DNA of 64,000 nucleotides from Bacteroides sp. (GCA_017621035.1 JAGATY010000024.1:1-64000); one strand, 5' to 3'; shown: positions 54,020 to 62,165, numbered from the stretch's first letter. The notes: generated from the letters alone by a model not told the origin. A program made the numbers and translations.

Positions 54020-54694
54020 TCAGAGAGTGATGCAGACGGCATAGATGAAAATACCCAGTATGGTAAGCAAACCAGTCCACACGGGCCATACTCCTCGCCG
54101 CAAGGTAGCAGGCCGCTGATAGTGGGCAAAGCGACATAGCAGCCAGTAGACCAAGACGGCTCCCAGTGCTCCTACCAAGCCGCCCACCAGCAAATCGCCG
54201 GGATAGTGGACGCCGAGATAGACGCGCGAGTAGCAGGTGACTATCGCCCACCCCATCAGAAAGCAAGTGAGCCAACGGTGACGGAAGAGCAACATCACGT
54301 AGGTAGCCAAGGCAAAGGTGTTGGCTGCGTGACACGAGGGGAAGCCGTAACGACCGCCCCGATAGCCGTTTACAATGTGTACCAGGTCGCAAATAGGACT
54401 ATTGGGGTTTCCCGGTCTCCATCGTTCCACCCAAGGTCTAATGAGGTGCGAACACATCTGGTCAGCAAAGAGGATAACCAGTCCCACCCCGATGGCGGCA
54501 AACAGCAACTGCCTGCGTGTAAAGTTCAGTATCATCAGGTAAAAGATGCAGGCATACATCGGTATCCACACCAATTTACCACTATACGCATACATAAATT
54601 GGTCGAAATACTCCCCATGCACCCCGTTCACCGTCAGGAACAAAGAGGTATCAAGGTCTATGAGGGACTGAAGGATGGAAGTCATTAAAAGCAT
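54020..54694 (-). CDS. PAP2 family membrane phosphatase
   Basis: A 224-residue polytopic protein. The phosphatase motifs are visible as RPWVERWRP (Rx6RP), GFPSCHAAN (PSCH variant of PSGH) and SRVYLGVHYPGDL. Likely substrates are lipid phosphates such as undecaprenyl diphosphate, phosphatidylglycerol phosphate or lipid A. A second ATG at 54685 is an equally good start. It follows the LtaS-like gene on the same strand at 106 bp. Confidence 0.92.
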   Translation of the reverse strand: MLLMTSILQSLIDLDTSLFLTVNGVHGEYFDQFMYAYSGKLVWIPMYACIFYLMILNFTRRQLLFAAIGVGLVILFADQMCSHLIRPWVERWRPGNPNSPICDLVHIVNGYRGGRYGFPSCHAANTFALATYVMLLFRHRWLTCFLMGWAIVTCYSRVYLGVHYPGDLLVGGLVGALGAVLVYWLLCRFAHYQRPATLRRGVWPVWTGLLTILGIFIYAVCITL

Positions 54695-54716
54695 GAATTT
54701 GTTGTTAGTTATCAGT

Positions 54717-54782
54717 GATTAGTAAGTTAATTAGCATTGATTAGTCAATAATCTCTCTGCGATTAGTCCGAAACATGTCATG
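54717..54782. repeat. GATTAGT motif at 22-bp period (3 units)
   Basis: GATTAGT occurs at 54717, 54739 and 54761, exactly 22 bp apart, while the rest of each unit has diverged. It fills the gap between the LtaS-like and PAP2 genes. Confidence 0.65.
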
Positions 54783-54800
54783 GATGGGTACGCTTTCTTT

Positions 54801-56675
54801 CTACCGTCCCGCCAAGTCATCGTACAGCTTTTGCAGGTAGGACTGGCCGAGGGGGAGGTTACGGCCGGGGGAGACGCCTTCGTCCAGGGCTATGCGACCG
54901 GCTTTGCAATCGTAGATGAGGGCGTTATCGGGAGTGACCAGACCGAAGGCATCGGGCACGGTGAAGAAGGCAAAGTGGGGGGCAGAGGGGTTCAGGAGGT
55001 CTTTACTAAAAGTGAACTCACCGTGCGGAATGCCTAATTGTGCCAGCAGGGTGGCGGCAAGGTCGTGCTGAGAACCATACGTTGGGATGCGACGAGGCTG
55101 TTTGACGGCACCGCCGATAAAAAGCATGGGTATTTGGTAACGTTCCACCGTCAGGTTTTCTACCTGTTCGGGGTAGGCTCCCAAGTGGTCGGGCACCAGT
55201 ACGATGAGCGTATTATCCCACTGCGGAAGCTTTTTGAACGCACGAATGAAGTCGCCCAAGCAGTTGTCGGTATAAGAGAAAGCATTCAGCCGGTCGTTTT
55301 TCAGGCGACGGTAGGGAACCTCAAAGGGTTCGTGACTGCTACTGGTTTGCAGTACGCGATAGGTGGGCGCATCCTTGGGACTGTATATTTCGGCCTCTTG
55401 CTTCAGGTCGTCCAAGAGGTATTGAAAGAGACGATGGTCATAGACTCCCCACTTGCTCTCACGTTCGGCCAAGGGGAAATCGTCCTCAGACACAATCTCA
55501 TCGAAGCCGGAAGAGCGCAAATAAGAGCGCATGTTGGTGAAGTTGGCATCTCCACCGTAATAATACTTGGTTTGATAGCCTACCTCCTTCAATTTACCTG
55601 CTATCGAAGGCAGGGTTTGTGACTTACGAGGATATTTCATGATGCTGTTGGTGGGCTGAGCCGGATAACCGCTGAGCACAGAAACCAAGCCTCGGTCGGT
55701 GCGGAAGCTGTTTGCATGGAGATGAGTGAATAAGACTCCCTCCCAACTAAGAGTATCCAGGTTGACTGCCACGTTAGACAGGCCGCCCAACTCGCCCATG
55801 AGATGGGAAGAGAAGCTCTCCAATATGACGAACAGTACATTAGGACGATTGGTTGTTAAGAGCGTGTCGACCGGCAACGAAAGCGTGTCTTTCACGGCTG
55901 CACCGGCCACGGCAGGGTCAATCAGTGTGCTGAAGAGGCTGTCGGCCTCGGCGGCTTCCAGAAAACGGTACTGATTGGCAAAGTCCTTCTGTTTCAGTGC
56001 CGATTCCATCAGATTGAAAGCCGGATTGGTGGCTGCATGATTCAAACGGAGGTTGGAACTGTAATAGACGCGCCCCGTGTTCATGGTTGCCTCACTGAAT
56101 CCGCCACGAATGGGAATGAACAGCAAGCCGGTAAGCAGAAGCAGCACCGACGAAACCGTCACTCTCGCATAAGGCACTTTCAGCTTCCGGTAGCCTCGCA
56201 GCAGCACAACGGCGAAGAGAATGTAGAGCAGCAGTGCGTAGAACAGCATCGCAAGCAGCCCGAGCAACACCATCCAGATGCTTACACTGGCCAGCGCATC
56301 TTTGGGAGAAGAGAAGAAGTAGAAGAGTGGCGTGGCATCCAATCGGAAGCCCCAGTAGTCGTACAAACCGATGTCCACCACAAAGATGACGGAGAGCAGA
56401 ACAGCCATCAGCAGAAAATATCCCTTTCGCACCTGTCTGAGCCAGGAGGCAGTTGTCCAGGCCGAAATCACCAGCAGCAGTCCGGGAAGAGCCGTCAAAT
56501 AGCCTGCCAGCGAGAAGTCCAGCGGAAGGCCATGATACATTACGCTAAACCAGTCTGCCGGATTGGTTTCGGCATACAGTTTGCAATAAAACAACATGAA
56601 CAACGGTTTCTGCAACAGGAAAATGCAGACAAACAGGAAGTAGGTTTTGATGAGGTTGATAACTCTTGCTTTCAT
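54801..56675 (-). CDS. LtaS-like sulfatase-fold membrane transferase
   Basis: A 624-residue protein with about five N-terminal helices (to residue about 190) and an extracytoplasmic sulfatase/alkaline-phosphatase domain. The metal and nucleophile segments NVLFVILESFSSHL (Glu), SFRTDRGLVSVLSG (Thr nucleophile), KYYYGGDANFTNM and VLVPDHLGAYP (Asp-His) match the LTA synthase family. In Gram-negative bacteria such enzymes transfer phosphoglycerol or phosphoethanolamine to envelope glycans (OpgB-like); lipoteichoic acid is not expected. The PAP2 gene follows on the same strand. A -7 box lies at 56717-56710. Confidence 0.9.
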   Translation of the reverse strand: MKARVINLIKTYFLFVCIFLLQKPLFMLFYCKLYAETNPADWFSVMYHGLPLDFSLAGYLTALPGLLLVISAWTTASWLRQVRKGYFLLMAVLLSVIFVVDIGLYDYWGFRLDATPLFYFFSSPKDALASVSIWMVLLGLLAMLFYALLLYILFAVVLLRGYRKLKVPYARVTVSSVLLLLTGLLFIPIRGGFSEATMNTGRVYYSSNLRLNHAATNPAFNLMESALKQKDFANQYRFLEAAEADSLFSTLIDPAVAGAAVKDTLSLPVDTLLTTNRPNVLFVILESFSSHLMGELGGLSNVAVNLDTLSWEGVLFTHLHANSFRTDRGLVSVLSGYPAQPTNSIMKYPRKSQTLPSIAGKLKEVGYQTKYYYGGDANFTNMRSYLRSSGFDEIVSEDDFPLAERESKWGVYDHRLFQYLLDDLKQEAEIYSPKDAPTYRVLQTSSSHEPFEVPYRRLKNDRLNAFSYTDNCLGDFIRAFKKLPQWDNTLIVLVPDHLGAYPEQVENLTVERYQIPMLFIGGAVKQPRRIPTYGSQHDLAATLLAQLGIPHGEFTFSKDLLNPSAPHFAFFTVPDAFGLVTPDNALIYDCKAGRIALDEGVSPGRNLPLGQSYLQKLYDDLAGR

Positions 56676-56709
56676 GAGCGTGTCTTCTTCAGTTTCTGAT
56701 TAACTTGCG

Positions 56710-56717
56710 CAAATGTA
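56710..56717 (-). promoter_or_regulatory. -7 box of LtaS-like gene
   Basis: The minus strand reads TACATTTG, 34 bp upstream of the ATG at 56675. Confidence 0.6.
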
Positions 56718-56826
56718 AAGCTTTTTATCGGGTTTGAGTGCGTAACGGCCTTATTTTCTTACCGCGCGGCAGGAAACAATCGACGCTTTCGGGTGTTATC
56801 ATTCAAGCAACCAAGCCTGAACAAGC

Positions 56827-57561
56827 ATGAAGATACTTTTTTTACTCGCTACCCTTCCGGCCTGCCTCTCGCTGTCGGAAGTCCTTCCGCAGCTCTATCC
56901 GGCGGGTGTGGAAGAAGATGTGCCACACATCCACCTGGATACCTTGTTTATTTATCTCATGTTGCTCGCCTTCATCACGTTTATTACCGTTCGACTGCTT
57001 ATCCGACGCAAGCGGCAGAAGGTGGCGGAAGAGAAGGTCGATTTCTTTATAAACACGGCCGGAGCACTGCACACACCGCTTGTCGACATCAGCAAGCACC
57101 TGAAAGAGATTGCGCAGAGAGAGAATCTCACCAAGTCGGGCCGGCAACACATCGCTCAGGCGCAAGATGCCATCCACCTACTCATCCGACTGAGCAACGA
57201 GCTGGTAAATTTTGAGTGGATTGCCCTGCATGCCGACAACGAAGAGGAGCAGGCATTCATCACCAACGTACGCGAGCAGATTGAGTTGCACATTACCGAG
57301 CCGACCTTCAACGTAGACACGCTTTGCACACTGCTGAACATGAGTCGCACCAGCTTCTACAACAAAATCAAGGAACTGACCGACAAGGCGCCGGGCGACT
57401 ACATCCGGCTGGTCAGACTGAAACGGGCGGCTCAGTTGCTGAAGGAGCAACAGCACACCATCACCGAGGTGGCCGAGATGACCGGCTTCAACGACGTGAA
57501 GTACTTCCGCGAGGTGTTCAAGAAGCACTTCGGCGTCACCCCCAGAGAGTACGCCAAGTAG
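56827..57561 (+). CDS. Membrane-bound AraC family regulator, relic of a hybrid two-component protein
   Basis: A 244-residue protein with an N-terminal signal-like segment, one transmembrane helix (about 39-60, TLFIYLMLLAFITFITVRLLI), a short DHp-like region (about 65-125) and an AraC DNA-binding domain (about 145-244, FNVDTLCTLLNMSRTSFYNKIKEL, then ITEVAEMTGFNDVKYFREVFKKHFGVTPREY). The DHp segment FFINTAGALHTPL aligns with the FFTNISHELRTPL box of hybrid two-component regulators, but the phospho-accepting His is Gly79. The ATPase, receiver and periplasmic sensor domains are absent. A DNA-binding protein tethered to the membrane, without phosphorelay, is the likely product. Confidence 0.85.
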   Translation: MKILFLLATLPACLSLSEVLPQLYPAGVEEDVPHIHLDTLFIYLMLLAFITFITVRLLIRRKRQKVAEEKVDFFINTAGALHTPLVDISKHLKEIAQRENLTKSGRQHIAQAQDAIHLLIRLSNELVNFEWIALHADNEEEQAFITNVREQIELHITEPTFNVDTLCTLLNMSRTSFYNKIKELTDKAPGDYIRLVRLKRAAQLLKEQQHTITEVAEMTGFNDVKYFREVFKKHFGVTPREYAK

Positions 57562-57643
57562 CCGGCACAATACTTCTACATTTCCCACTTTTCACACCCG
57601 AAAACGGAGGGACAAATTTCACCCTACCGAACCCTCGGGTTGA

Positions 57644-57709
57644 AGGTCGCCGAGGGTCGAGGCCTAGGTCGCCGAGGGTCGGGCCGAAGGTCGGCGACCT
57701 TCAAAAAGC
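57644..57709. repeat. GC-rich 22-bp tandem repeat (3 units)
   Basis: AGGTCGCCGAGGGTCG begins at 57644 and 57666, and a third unit AGGTCGGCGACCTTC at 57688. Period 22 bp. The last unit contains the palindrome GAAGGTCG-G-CGACCTTC. It lies between the AraC-type gene and the promoter of the GHL10 gene. Confidence 0.85.
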
Positions 57710-57751
57710 ACAAACTTTTCTCCATCCGGCCTTGCTTTCATTTCTTTTGCC

Positions 57752-57759
57752 TATATTTG
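57752..57759 (+). promoter_or_regulatory. -7 box of GHL10 gene
   Basis: TATATTTG matches TAnnTTTG, 27 bp upstream of ATG 57787. The repeat array ends about 40 bp before it. Confidence 0.65.
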
Positions 57760-57786
57760 CTCCCATAACTATTAAATATAACGCTC

Positions 57787-59292
57787 ATGAAGAAACTATT
57801 TTTACTGCTCATGGCCGTGGCACTCTTAGGTAGCGTCACACTCTCGGCCCAGAGCCAACATCCCAAACGCGAGTTTCGCGGGGCATGGATGCCTACCGTA
57901 ACCAACAACTACAAGGGCATGCCTACCGAAAAAATCAAGCAAAAGATTCTCAACGAACTGGACACACTGCAGATGGCAGGCATCAACGCCGTGCTCTTTC
58001 AGGTGCGCCCCGAGGCCGATGCACTTTACCCTTCGGAACTGGAACCCTGGAGCCGCTTCATCAGTGGAGAGCAAGGAAAGGCTCCCGACCCGTATTGGGA
58101 CCCCACTCAGTTTGTGATTGACGAGTGTCACAAGCGCGGCATGGAGTTTCACGCCTGGATTAACCCCTACCGCGTGAAGGCCAACCTGAAGAACGAACTG
58201 GCGCCCACCCACCTCTATTACAAGCATCCCGAATACTTCATCACCTACGGGAACCTGATGCTGTTCAATCCCTCCCTGCAAGAGAGCCGCGACTTCATCT
58301 GCAAGGTGGTGGCAGACATGATTAGCCGTTACGACATGGATGCCATTCACATGGACGACTATTTCTACCCCTATCCCGTGGCCGGTGAAGAGTTTCCGGA
58401 CGAGGCCGACTATCAGCGACTGGGCAAGAAGGATTTTCCCGACAAGGGAGACTGGCGCCGCCACAACGTGAACGTACTTATCAAGCAGATTCACGAAACC
58501 GTCCGTTCCGTGAAGCCCTGGGTGAAGTTTGGCGTCTCGCCCTTCGGCGTCTACCGAAATCAGAAGGAGTGGCCGCAAGGCAGCGCGACCAATGCGCTCA
58601 CAAACTACCACGGCCTCTACGCCGACATCCTGCTGTGGGCTCGTGAGGGTTGGATTGACTACAACGTGCCGCAGCTCTATTGGGAGATTGGTCACCCACG
58701 CGCCGACTATCAGGTGCTGACAGAATGGTGGGCAAAGAATGCCGAGGGTCGACCGATGATTATCGGACAGTCGCTCATGAACACCGTCAAGAACAAGGAC
58801 CCGAAAGACCCCAATCAGGACCAGATGGACATCAAGTTCCGCCTGCAACGTGCCTATCAAACCATCACCGGCAGTTGCCAGTGGCCGGGAGGTGCCCTGA
58901 CGCGCGACCCGGGTCAGTACTTCACCCGACTGAAGGAAAACTATCACAAGTATCCCGCCCTGATGCCGGTGTTCGACTTCATGGACAACATCGCCCCGGG
59001 CAAGGTGCGCAAAGTGAAGAAGGTGTGGACGGAAGATGGGCCGATGCTGTTCTGGACCGCACCCAAGGATAAGGGCGACGAGATGCAACGCGCCGTGCAG
59101 TATGTGGTGTACCGCTTCGAGGCCAGCGAGAAGGTGGACATCGAAGACCCCTCGCACATCGTGACCATCACGCGCAATAACTTCTACAAGCTCCCCTACG
59201 TGGATGGCAAAACCAAGTATAAGTATGTAATCACCGCGCTGGACCGCCTGCACAACGAATCCAAGTCGGTGAAGAAAAGCGTGAAATTGTAA
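57787..59292 (+). CDS. Glycosyl hydrolase-like 10 (GHL10/DUF187) protein, exported
   Basis: A 501-residue protein with signal peptide (ends near TLSAQ, residue 22). The DUF187 barrel covers about residues 28-370: REFRGAWMPTVTNN, FQVRPEADALYPSELEPWS, FHAWINPYRV, DAIHMDDYFYPYP, VKFGVSPFGVYRN and DYNVPQLYWEIG. A fibronectin III-like domain ends the protein (about 400-500). Family members are putative glycoside hydrolases, YngK-like, with substrate unknown; peptidoglycan or glycan cleavage is suggested. Codons are GC-rich. It has its own promoter; the AraC-type regulator upstream may control it. Confidence 0.9.
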   Translation: MKKLFLLLMAVALLGSVTLSAQSQHPKREFRGAWMPTVTNNYKGMPTEKIKQKILNELDTLQMAGINAVLFQVRPEADALYPSELEPWSRFISGEQGKAPDPYWDPTQFVIDECHKRGMEFHAWINPYRVKANLKNELAPTHLYYKHPEYFITYGNLMLFNPSLQESRDFICKVVADMISRYDMDAIHMDDYFYPYPVAGEEFPDEADYQRLGKKDFPDKGDWRRHNVNVLIKQIHETVRSVKPWVKFGVSPFGVYRNQKEWPQGSATNALTNYHGLYADILLWAREGWIDYNVPQLYWEIGHPRADYQVLTEWWAKNAEGRPMIIGQSLMNTVKNKDPKDPNQDQMDIKFRLQRAYQTITGSCQWPGGALTRDPGQYFTRLKENYHKYPALMPVFDFMDNIAPGKVRKVKKVWTEDGPMLFWTAPKDKGDEMQRAVQYVVYRFEASEKVDIEDPSHIVTITRNNFYKLPYVDGKTKYKYVITALDRLHNESKSVKKSVKL

Positions 59293-59321
59293 GGGCAATT
59301 AGGAAATGATTTTTTCTTAGA

Positions 59322-59393
59322 ACACAGAGACACGAAGATACAGAGTTATTGAATTAAAGATTAAATTATCCTCTGTGCCTTTGTGCCTCTGTC
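59322..59393. repeat. Imperfect inverted repeat (CACAGAG type)
   Basis: A 22-bp arm ACAGAGACACGAAGATACAG (59324 onward) pairs with CTGTGCCTTTGTGCCTCTGT (to about 59392), with four or five mismatches, around a 25-nt AT-rich loop. It lies after the GHL10 stop and could help transcript ending. Confidence 0.6.
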
Positions 59394-59422
59394 TTTTATA
59401 GTAGACGAACGTCCTACTCCTT

Positions 59423-59490
59423 GCGTCTGAAAGACGCGGCCTGTAAGGCTATTTTGCCTGCGGCCCCGTCTTTCAGACGTCTTTTTTTTG
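59423..59490 (+). terminator. Long hairpin terminator after GHL10 gene
   Basis: CGTCTGAAAGACGCGGCC pairs with a nearly complementary right arm, GGCCCCGTCTTTCAGACG, around a 20-nt loop, followed by TCTTTTTTTT. Each arm is itself a small palindrome. A third GTCTTTCAGAC copy and hairpins such as CGGACTTAAAAGTCCG follow to 59565. Confidence 0.8.
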
Positions 59491-59607
59491 TGACTTCATG
59501 GCCACGGACTTAAAAGTCCGCGGTTATTGAGAGTGCCGACGGCACCCGGTCTTTCAGACCTTCTGCGGAAGCTGTGCCTAAATATATATTTGCTACTCCC
59601 GCCATCG

Positions 59608-59845
59608 GGCCAATCGGCTTGATGTTAAATGACTCTCGTTTGAAGCCAAGACGGCCATCTTGATGTCAAATGACACTCGTTTGAGGCCAAGACGGCCATC
59701 TTGATGTCAAATGAGGCTCGTTTGAAGCCAAGACGACCATCTTGATGTCAAATGAGGCTCGTTTGAGGCCAAGACGGCCATCTTAATATCAAACGAGGCT
59801 CGTTTGGGGTAAAATCGGTCATCTTGGGCTTAAACAAGGGGCGTT
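59608..59845. repeat. 41-bp tandem repeat array of near-palindromic units
   Basis: CTCGTTT begins at 59635, 59676, 59717, 59758 and 59799, exactly 41 bp apart, with degenerate partial units at both ends. Each unit is a near-palindrome: CTCGTTTGA ... CAAGACGGCC ... TCTTG ... TCAAATGAG, with GGCC at the centre. The same unit occurs at 3519-3590. It ends 43 bp before the stop codon of the minus-strand DUF1847 gene. Confidence 0.92.
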
Positions 59846-59887
59846 TTAAGGAATTTTTGTAACTTTTTGCCTGAACGAGAAAAATGC

Positions 59888-60511
59888 TCAGAGCTGCATC
59901 TTCCGCTTGTAGTAAGAGTTGGCTGTGTAGAGCACGGCGGCGGGGTTGTGGCCCGTAACGCGGTCTTTGGTGACCAGGGTGGTAACGTAGGCCTCGGAGT
60001 AGCGGTAGAAGAGGCTGTCGTGGCCCACGCAGAGGCCGATGACCACATTCAGGTCGGTGCCCTCGCGGTTCAGCAGTCGCGCCTGCAAAATGGGGTTGCA
60101 CATGGCAGCACCAATCTCCTCACACTGCTTGGGTATGCCCAGCGATGACTTGGCTTTGCCGGCCACCTTGCAGATGACGGCATACGGCTCGAACCCGTTG
60201 GCGCGAAGGATGCGGGCAAAGATGCGCGCCTCGTTAACGAGGCCGATGCAGTTGGCAATGCCTATTTTCCGTGCGCCTATCTTCCGGGCAAACTCCATCA
60301 CCTCTTGCACGCGCGTCCACTGGCAGTAGCCCTCAAATTCCACCTCGGCGGCGGCCACCATGACGTCGTGATTGCGTGCTTCGTCATATCGCTCCAGTGC
60401 CCACTGCAGGTCTTCTTCTTTCAGCTGTGCGGTGGGGCAGAACTCGGGGTAAGTGCGGTCTTTGAACTTGCAGTTCTGCGTGCCGCAGTCCACGCAACTA
60501 TGTTTTTCCAT
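59888..60511 (-). CDS. DUF1847 domain protein, Cys-rich
   Basis: A 207-residue protein with an N-terminal Cys cluster (CVDCGTQNC and a further Cys in PEFCPTAQ) and Cys/His residues later (GIANCIGLVNEA, GAAMCNP, GLCVGHDSLFYRYS). It matches the metal-binding DUF1847 family of anaerobes; the pattern suggests zinc or an Fe-S cluster. Function unknown. It is 3' of the FKBP gene on the same strand (20 bp gap). The 41-bp array is immediately downstream. Confidence 0.87.
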   Translation of the reverse strand: MEKHSCVDCGTQNCKFKDRTYPEFCPTAQLKEEDLQWALERYDEARNHDVMVAAAEVEFEGYCQWTRVQEVMEFARKIGARKIGIANCIGLVNEARIFARILRANGFEPYAVICKVAGKAKSSLGIPKQCEEIGAAMCNPILQARLLNREGTDLNVVIGLCVGHDSLFYRYSEAYVTTLVTKDRVTGHNPAAVLYTANSYYKRKMQL

Positions 60512-60531
60512 TTTCTATTCTTATTTATGAT

Positions 60532-60933
60532 TTATGCCACACTAACCAACTCTATCTCAAATATCAGCGTGGAGTTTTTAGGTATGCCACTCACGCTCAT
60601 ACTGCCATAGCCCACCTCCGACGGGAGATAGATACGCCACTTGTCACCCACCCGCATCTGAGGTATGGCTATCTGCCAGCCTACAATCAGGTCGTTGAGA
60701 CGAAAAGCATCGGGAAAGCCCTGACGGGTGTTGTCGTCAAATACCTTTCCGTTGATAAGTGAGCCTTTGTAATAGACAGATACGATGCTGCGAGGGGTGG
60801 CTTTCTGCTCACCTTCTCCCTCCTTAAGCACTTCGTACAGAATGCCTTTGGGTAGCCGACGCACCTCCGGACGGTTGGCAACTGTCTGCAAGAAGGCTTG
60901 ATTCTCTTGTTGGTAAAGTTGTTTTTTATTCAT
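60532..60933 (-). CDS. FKBP-type peptidyl-prolyl isomerase
   Basis: A 133-residue protein with the FKBP core VSVYYKGSLINGKVFDDN, VGWQIAIPQMRVGDKWRIYLPSEVGYG and a final STLIFEIELVSV. It catalyses prolyl isomerisation. There is no signal peptide, so it is probably cytoplasmic, unlike many Bacteroides FKBPs. It is upstream of DUF1847 and 58 bp downstream of the chromate transporter genes, all on the minus strand. Confidence 0.93.
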   Translation of the reverse strand: MNKKQLYQQENQAFLQTVANRPEVRRLPKGILYEVLKEGEGEQKATPRSIVSVYYKGSLINGKVFDDNTRQGFPDAFRLNDLIVGWQIAIPQMRVGDKWRIYLPSEVGYGSMSVSGIPKNSTLIFEIELVSVA

Positions 60934-60991
60934 CGGATTGTTTTCTTTCGTGTGTTAAGTATATACGTGTCTGATAGTAGTACACATTCTC

Positions 60992-61540
60992 TTAATAGAG
61001 CAGCAGCCCCGCCACTCCGCAGGCCAGAATCATGGCAATGGGGTTCACCTTGTACTTGCGGGTGCCCACAAAGGCCACCAGGAAGATGATGCAGCTGAGG
61101 GTGAAGGAGTAGGCGTCTTCGGTCGGCGATGAGAAGTTCTCCTTGGTCATCAGCACCAGTGCAGCCGATGCCAGCAGTCCCACCACGGCCGGTCGCAGCC
61201 CTCGGAAGACGGACTCCACGACGGGGTGCTTCTGATACTTCAGAAAGAAGCGGCTGATGGTCAGCATCAGGATGAACGAGGGTAACATCACGGCAAAGGT
61301 GGCCAGCATGGAACCAAACACGCTGCCGGTGGAGGTGAACCCAACGTAGGTGGCACAGTTGATGCCAATGGGGCCTGGCGTCATCTGACTGACGGCCACA
61401 ATGTCGGTAAACTCTTGCGCGGTAAGCCATCCGTAACGGGTAACGACCTCGCCTTGTATCATGGAGAGCATGGCGTAGCCTCCGCCAAAGCCAAATAGGC
61501 CTATCTTGAAAAAGGTGTAAAACAACTGAAGGTAGAGCAT
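60992..61540 (-). CDS. Chromate transporter half-protein (second of pair)
   Basis: A 182-residue CHR-family membrane protein: FKIGLFGFGGGYAMLSMIQGE at the N-terminus, QMTPGPIGINCATYVGF (the TPGP motif) and further helices. Short CHR proteins work as pairs of inverted topology. The usual annotation is chromate efflux; in gut bacteria the natural substrate may be another anion such as sulfate. It follows its partner by 54 bp. Confidence 0.92.
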   Translation of the reverse strand: MLYLQLFYTFFKIGLFGFGGGYAMLSMIQGEVVTRYGWLTAQEFTDIVAVSQMTPGPIGINCATYVGFTSTGSVFGSMLATFAVMLPSFILMLTISRFFLKYQKHPVVESVFRGLRPAVVGLLASAALVLMTKENFSSPTEDAYSFTLSCIIFLVAFVGTRKYKVNPIAMILACGVAGLLLY

Positions 61541-61594
61541 CTTTGGGATTTATGATTTTTGATTTCTGATTTCTGATTTAGGATTGGGGCGGGG

Positions 61595-62134
61595 TTAGGA
61601 GGGTCGGCGGAGTCTGCCATAGAGGTAGCCGCCGATGCCGGAAGCAATGATAATCCAAATGGGGGAGAAGCCGAGCAACCAGATGAGTAAGGCCGATACA
61701 ATGGGTATCCACACATTCGCACGGGTAATCTTGGCCGACTTTGCCATGCTGAACGTGGGGGCGGCAATCAGTGCCACCACAGCCGGACGTATGCCTTTGA
61801 ATATCTTCTCAACCACCGCATTGTCTTTAAAGTTATGGAAGAAGAGGGCAATGGCGAGGATAATCAGGAACGAGGGCAACACGGTTCCCAACGCTGTGAC
61901 AATGCTTCCGGGTACGCCCTTCAGCCGATAGCCGATGAAGATGGAAATATTGACCGCCAGAATGCCGGGGGCCGACTGGGAGATTGCAAGCAGGTCGACA
62001 AAGTCTTCTCGCCCCAACCAATGACGTTTGTCCACTATTTCGTTCTCAATCAGTGGCACCATGGCATAGCCTCCGCCAATGGTGAAGGCACCTATCTTGA
62101 AAAAGATTTTAAATGCTTCGAAGTATATGTTCAT
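61595..62134 (-). CDS. Chromate transporter half-protein (first of pair)
   Basis: A 179-residue partner of the preceding gene product, with FKIGAFTIGGGYAMVPLIENE and SQSAPGILAVNISIFIGYRLKG (APG in place of TPGP). About six short helices. The gap to the second gene contains an AT-rich run, GATTTCTGATTTCTGATTT, like the AATCAGAA repeats before the glycerate kinase gene. -7 box TACCTTTG lies at 62165-62158. Confidence 0.92.
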   Translation of the reverse strand: MNIYFEAFKIFFKIGAFTIGGGYAMVPLIENEIVDKRHWLGREDFVDLLAISQSAPGILAVNISIFIGYRLKGVPGSIVTALGTVLPSFLIILAIALFFHNFKDNAVVEKIFKGIRPAVVALIAAPTFSMAKSAKITRANVWIPIVSALLIWLLGFSPIWIIIASGIGGYLYGRLRRPS

Positions 62135-62157
62135 CGTTCTCTATTTTAAACAGGTGG

Positions 62158-62165
62158 CAAAGGTA
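62158..62165 (-). promoter_or_regulatory. -7 box of chromate transporter pair
   Basis: The minus strand reads TACCTTTG, 24 bp upstream of the ATG at 62134. Confidence 0.65.

Noticed and set aside
54801..56675. Lipoteichoic acid synthesis
   Set aside because: Promoters, lipoproteins and outer membrane barrels show a diderm Bacteroidetes; the family name is not evidence for LTA.
57826..59298. 490-codon open frame antisense to the GHL10 gene
   Set aside because: The sense frame encodes a full DUF187 protein with signal peptide. The antisense translation is His/Val-rich and featureless, an artefact of GC-rich third positions.
59608..59845. CRISPR array or coding repeat protein
   Set aside because: The 41-bp units abut without spacers. 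41 is not a multiple of three, so no periodic protein is encoded.
60930..61430. 166-codon ORF overlapping the chromate transporter gene
   Set aside because: It is a shadow in another frame on the same strand; the CHR-family frame has the conserved motifs.
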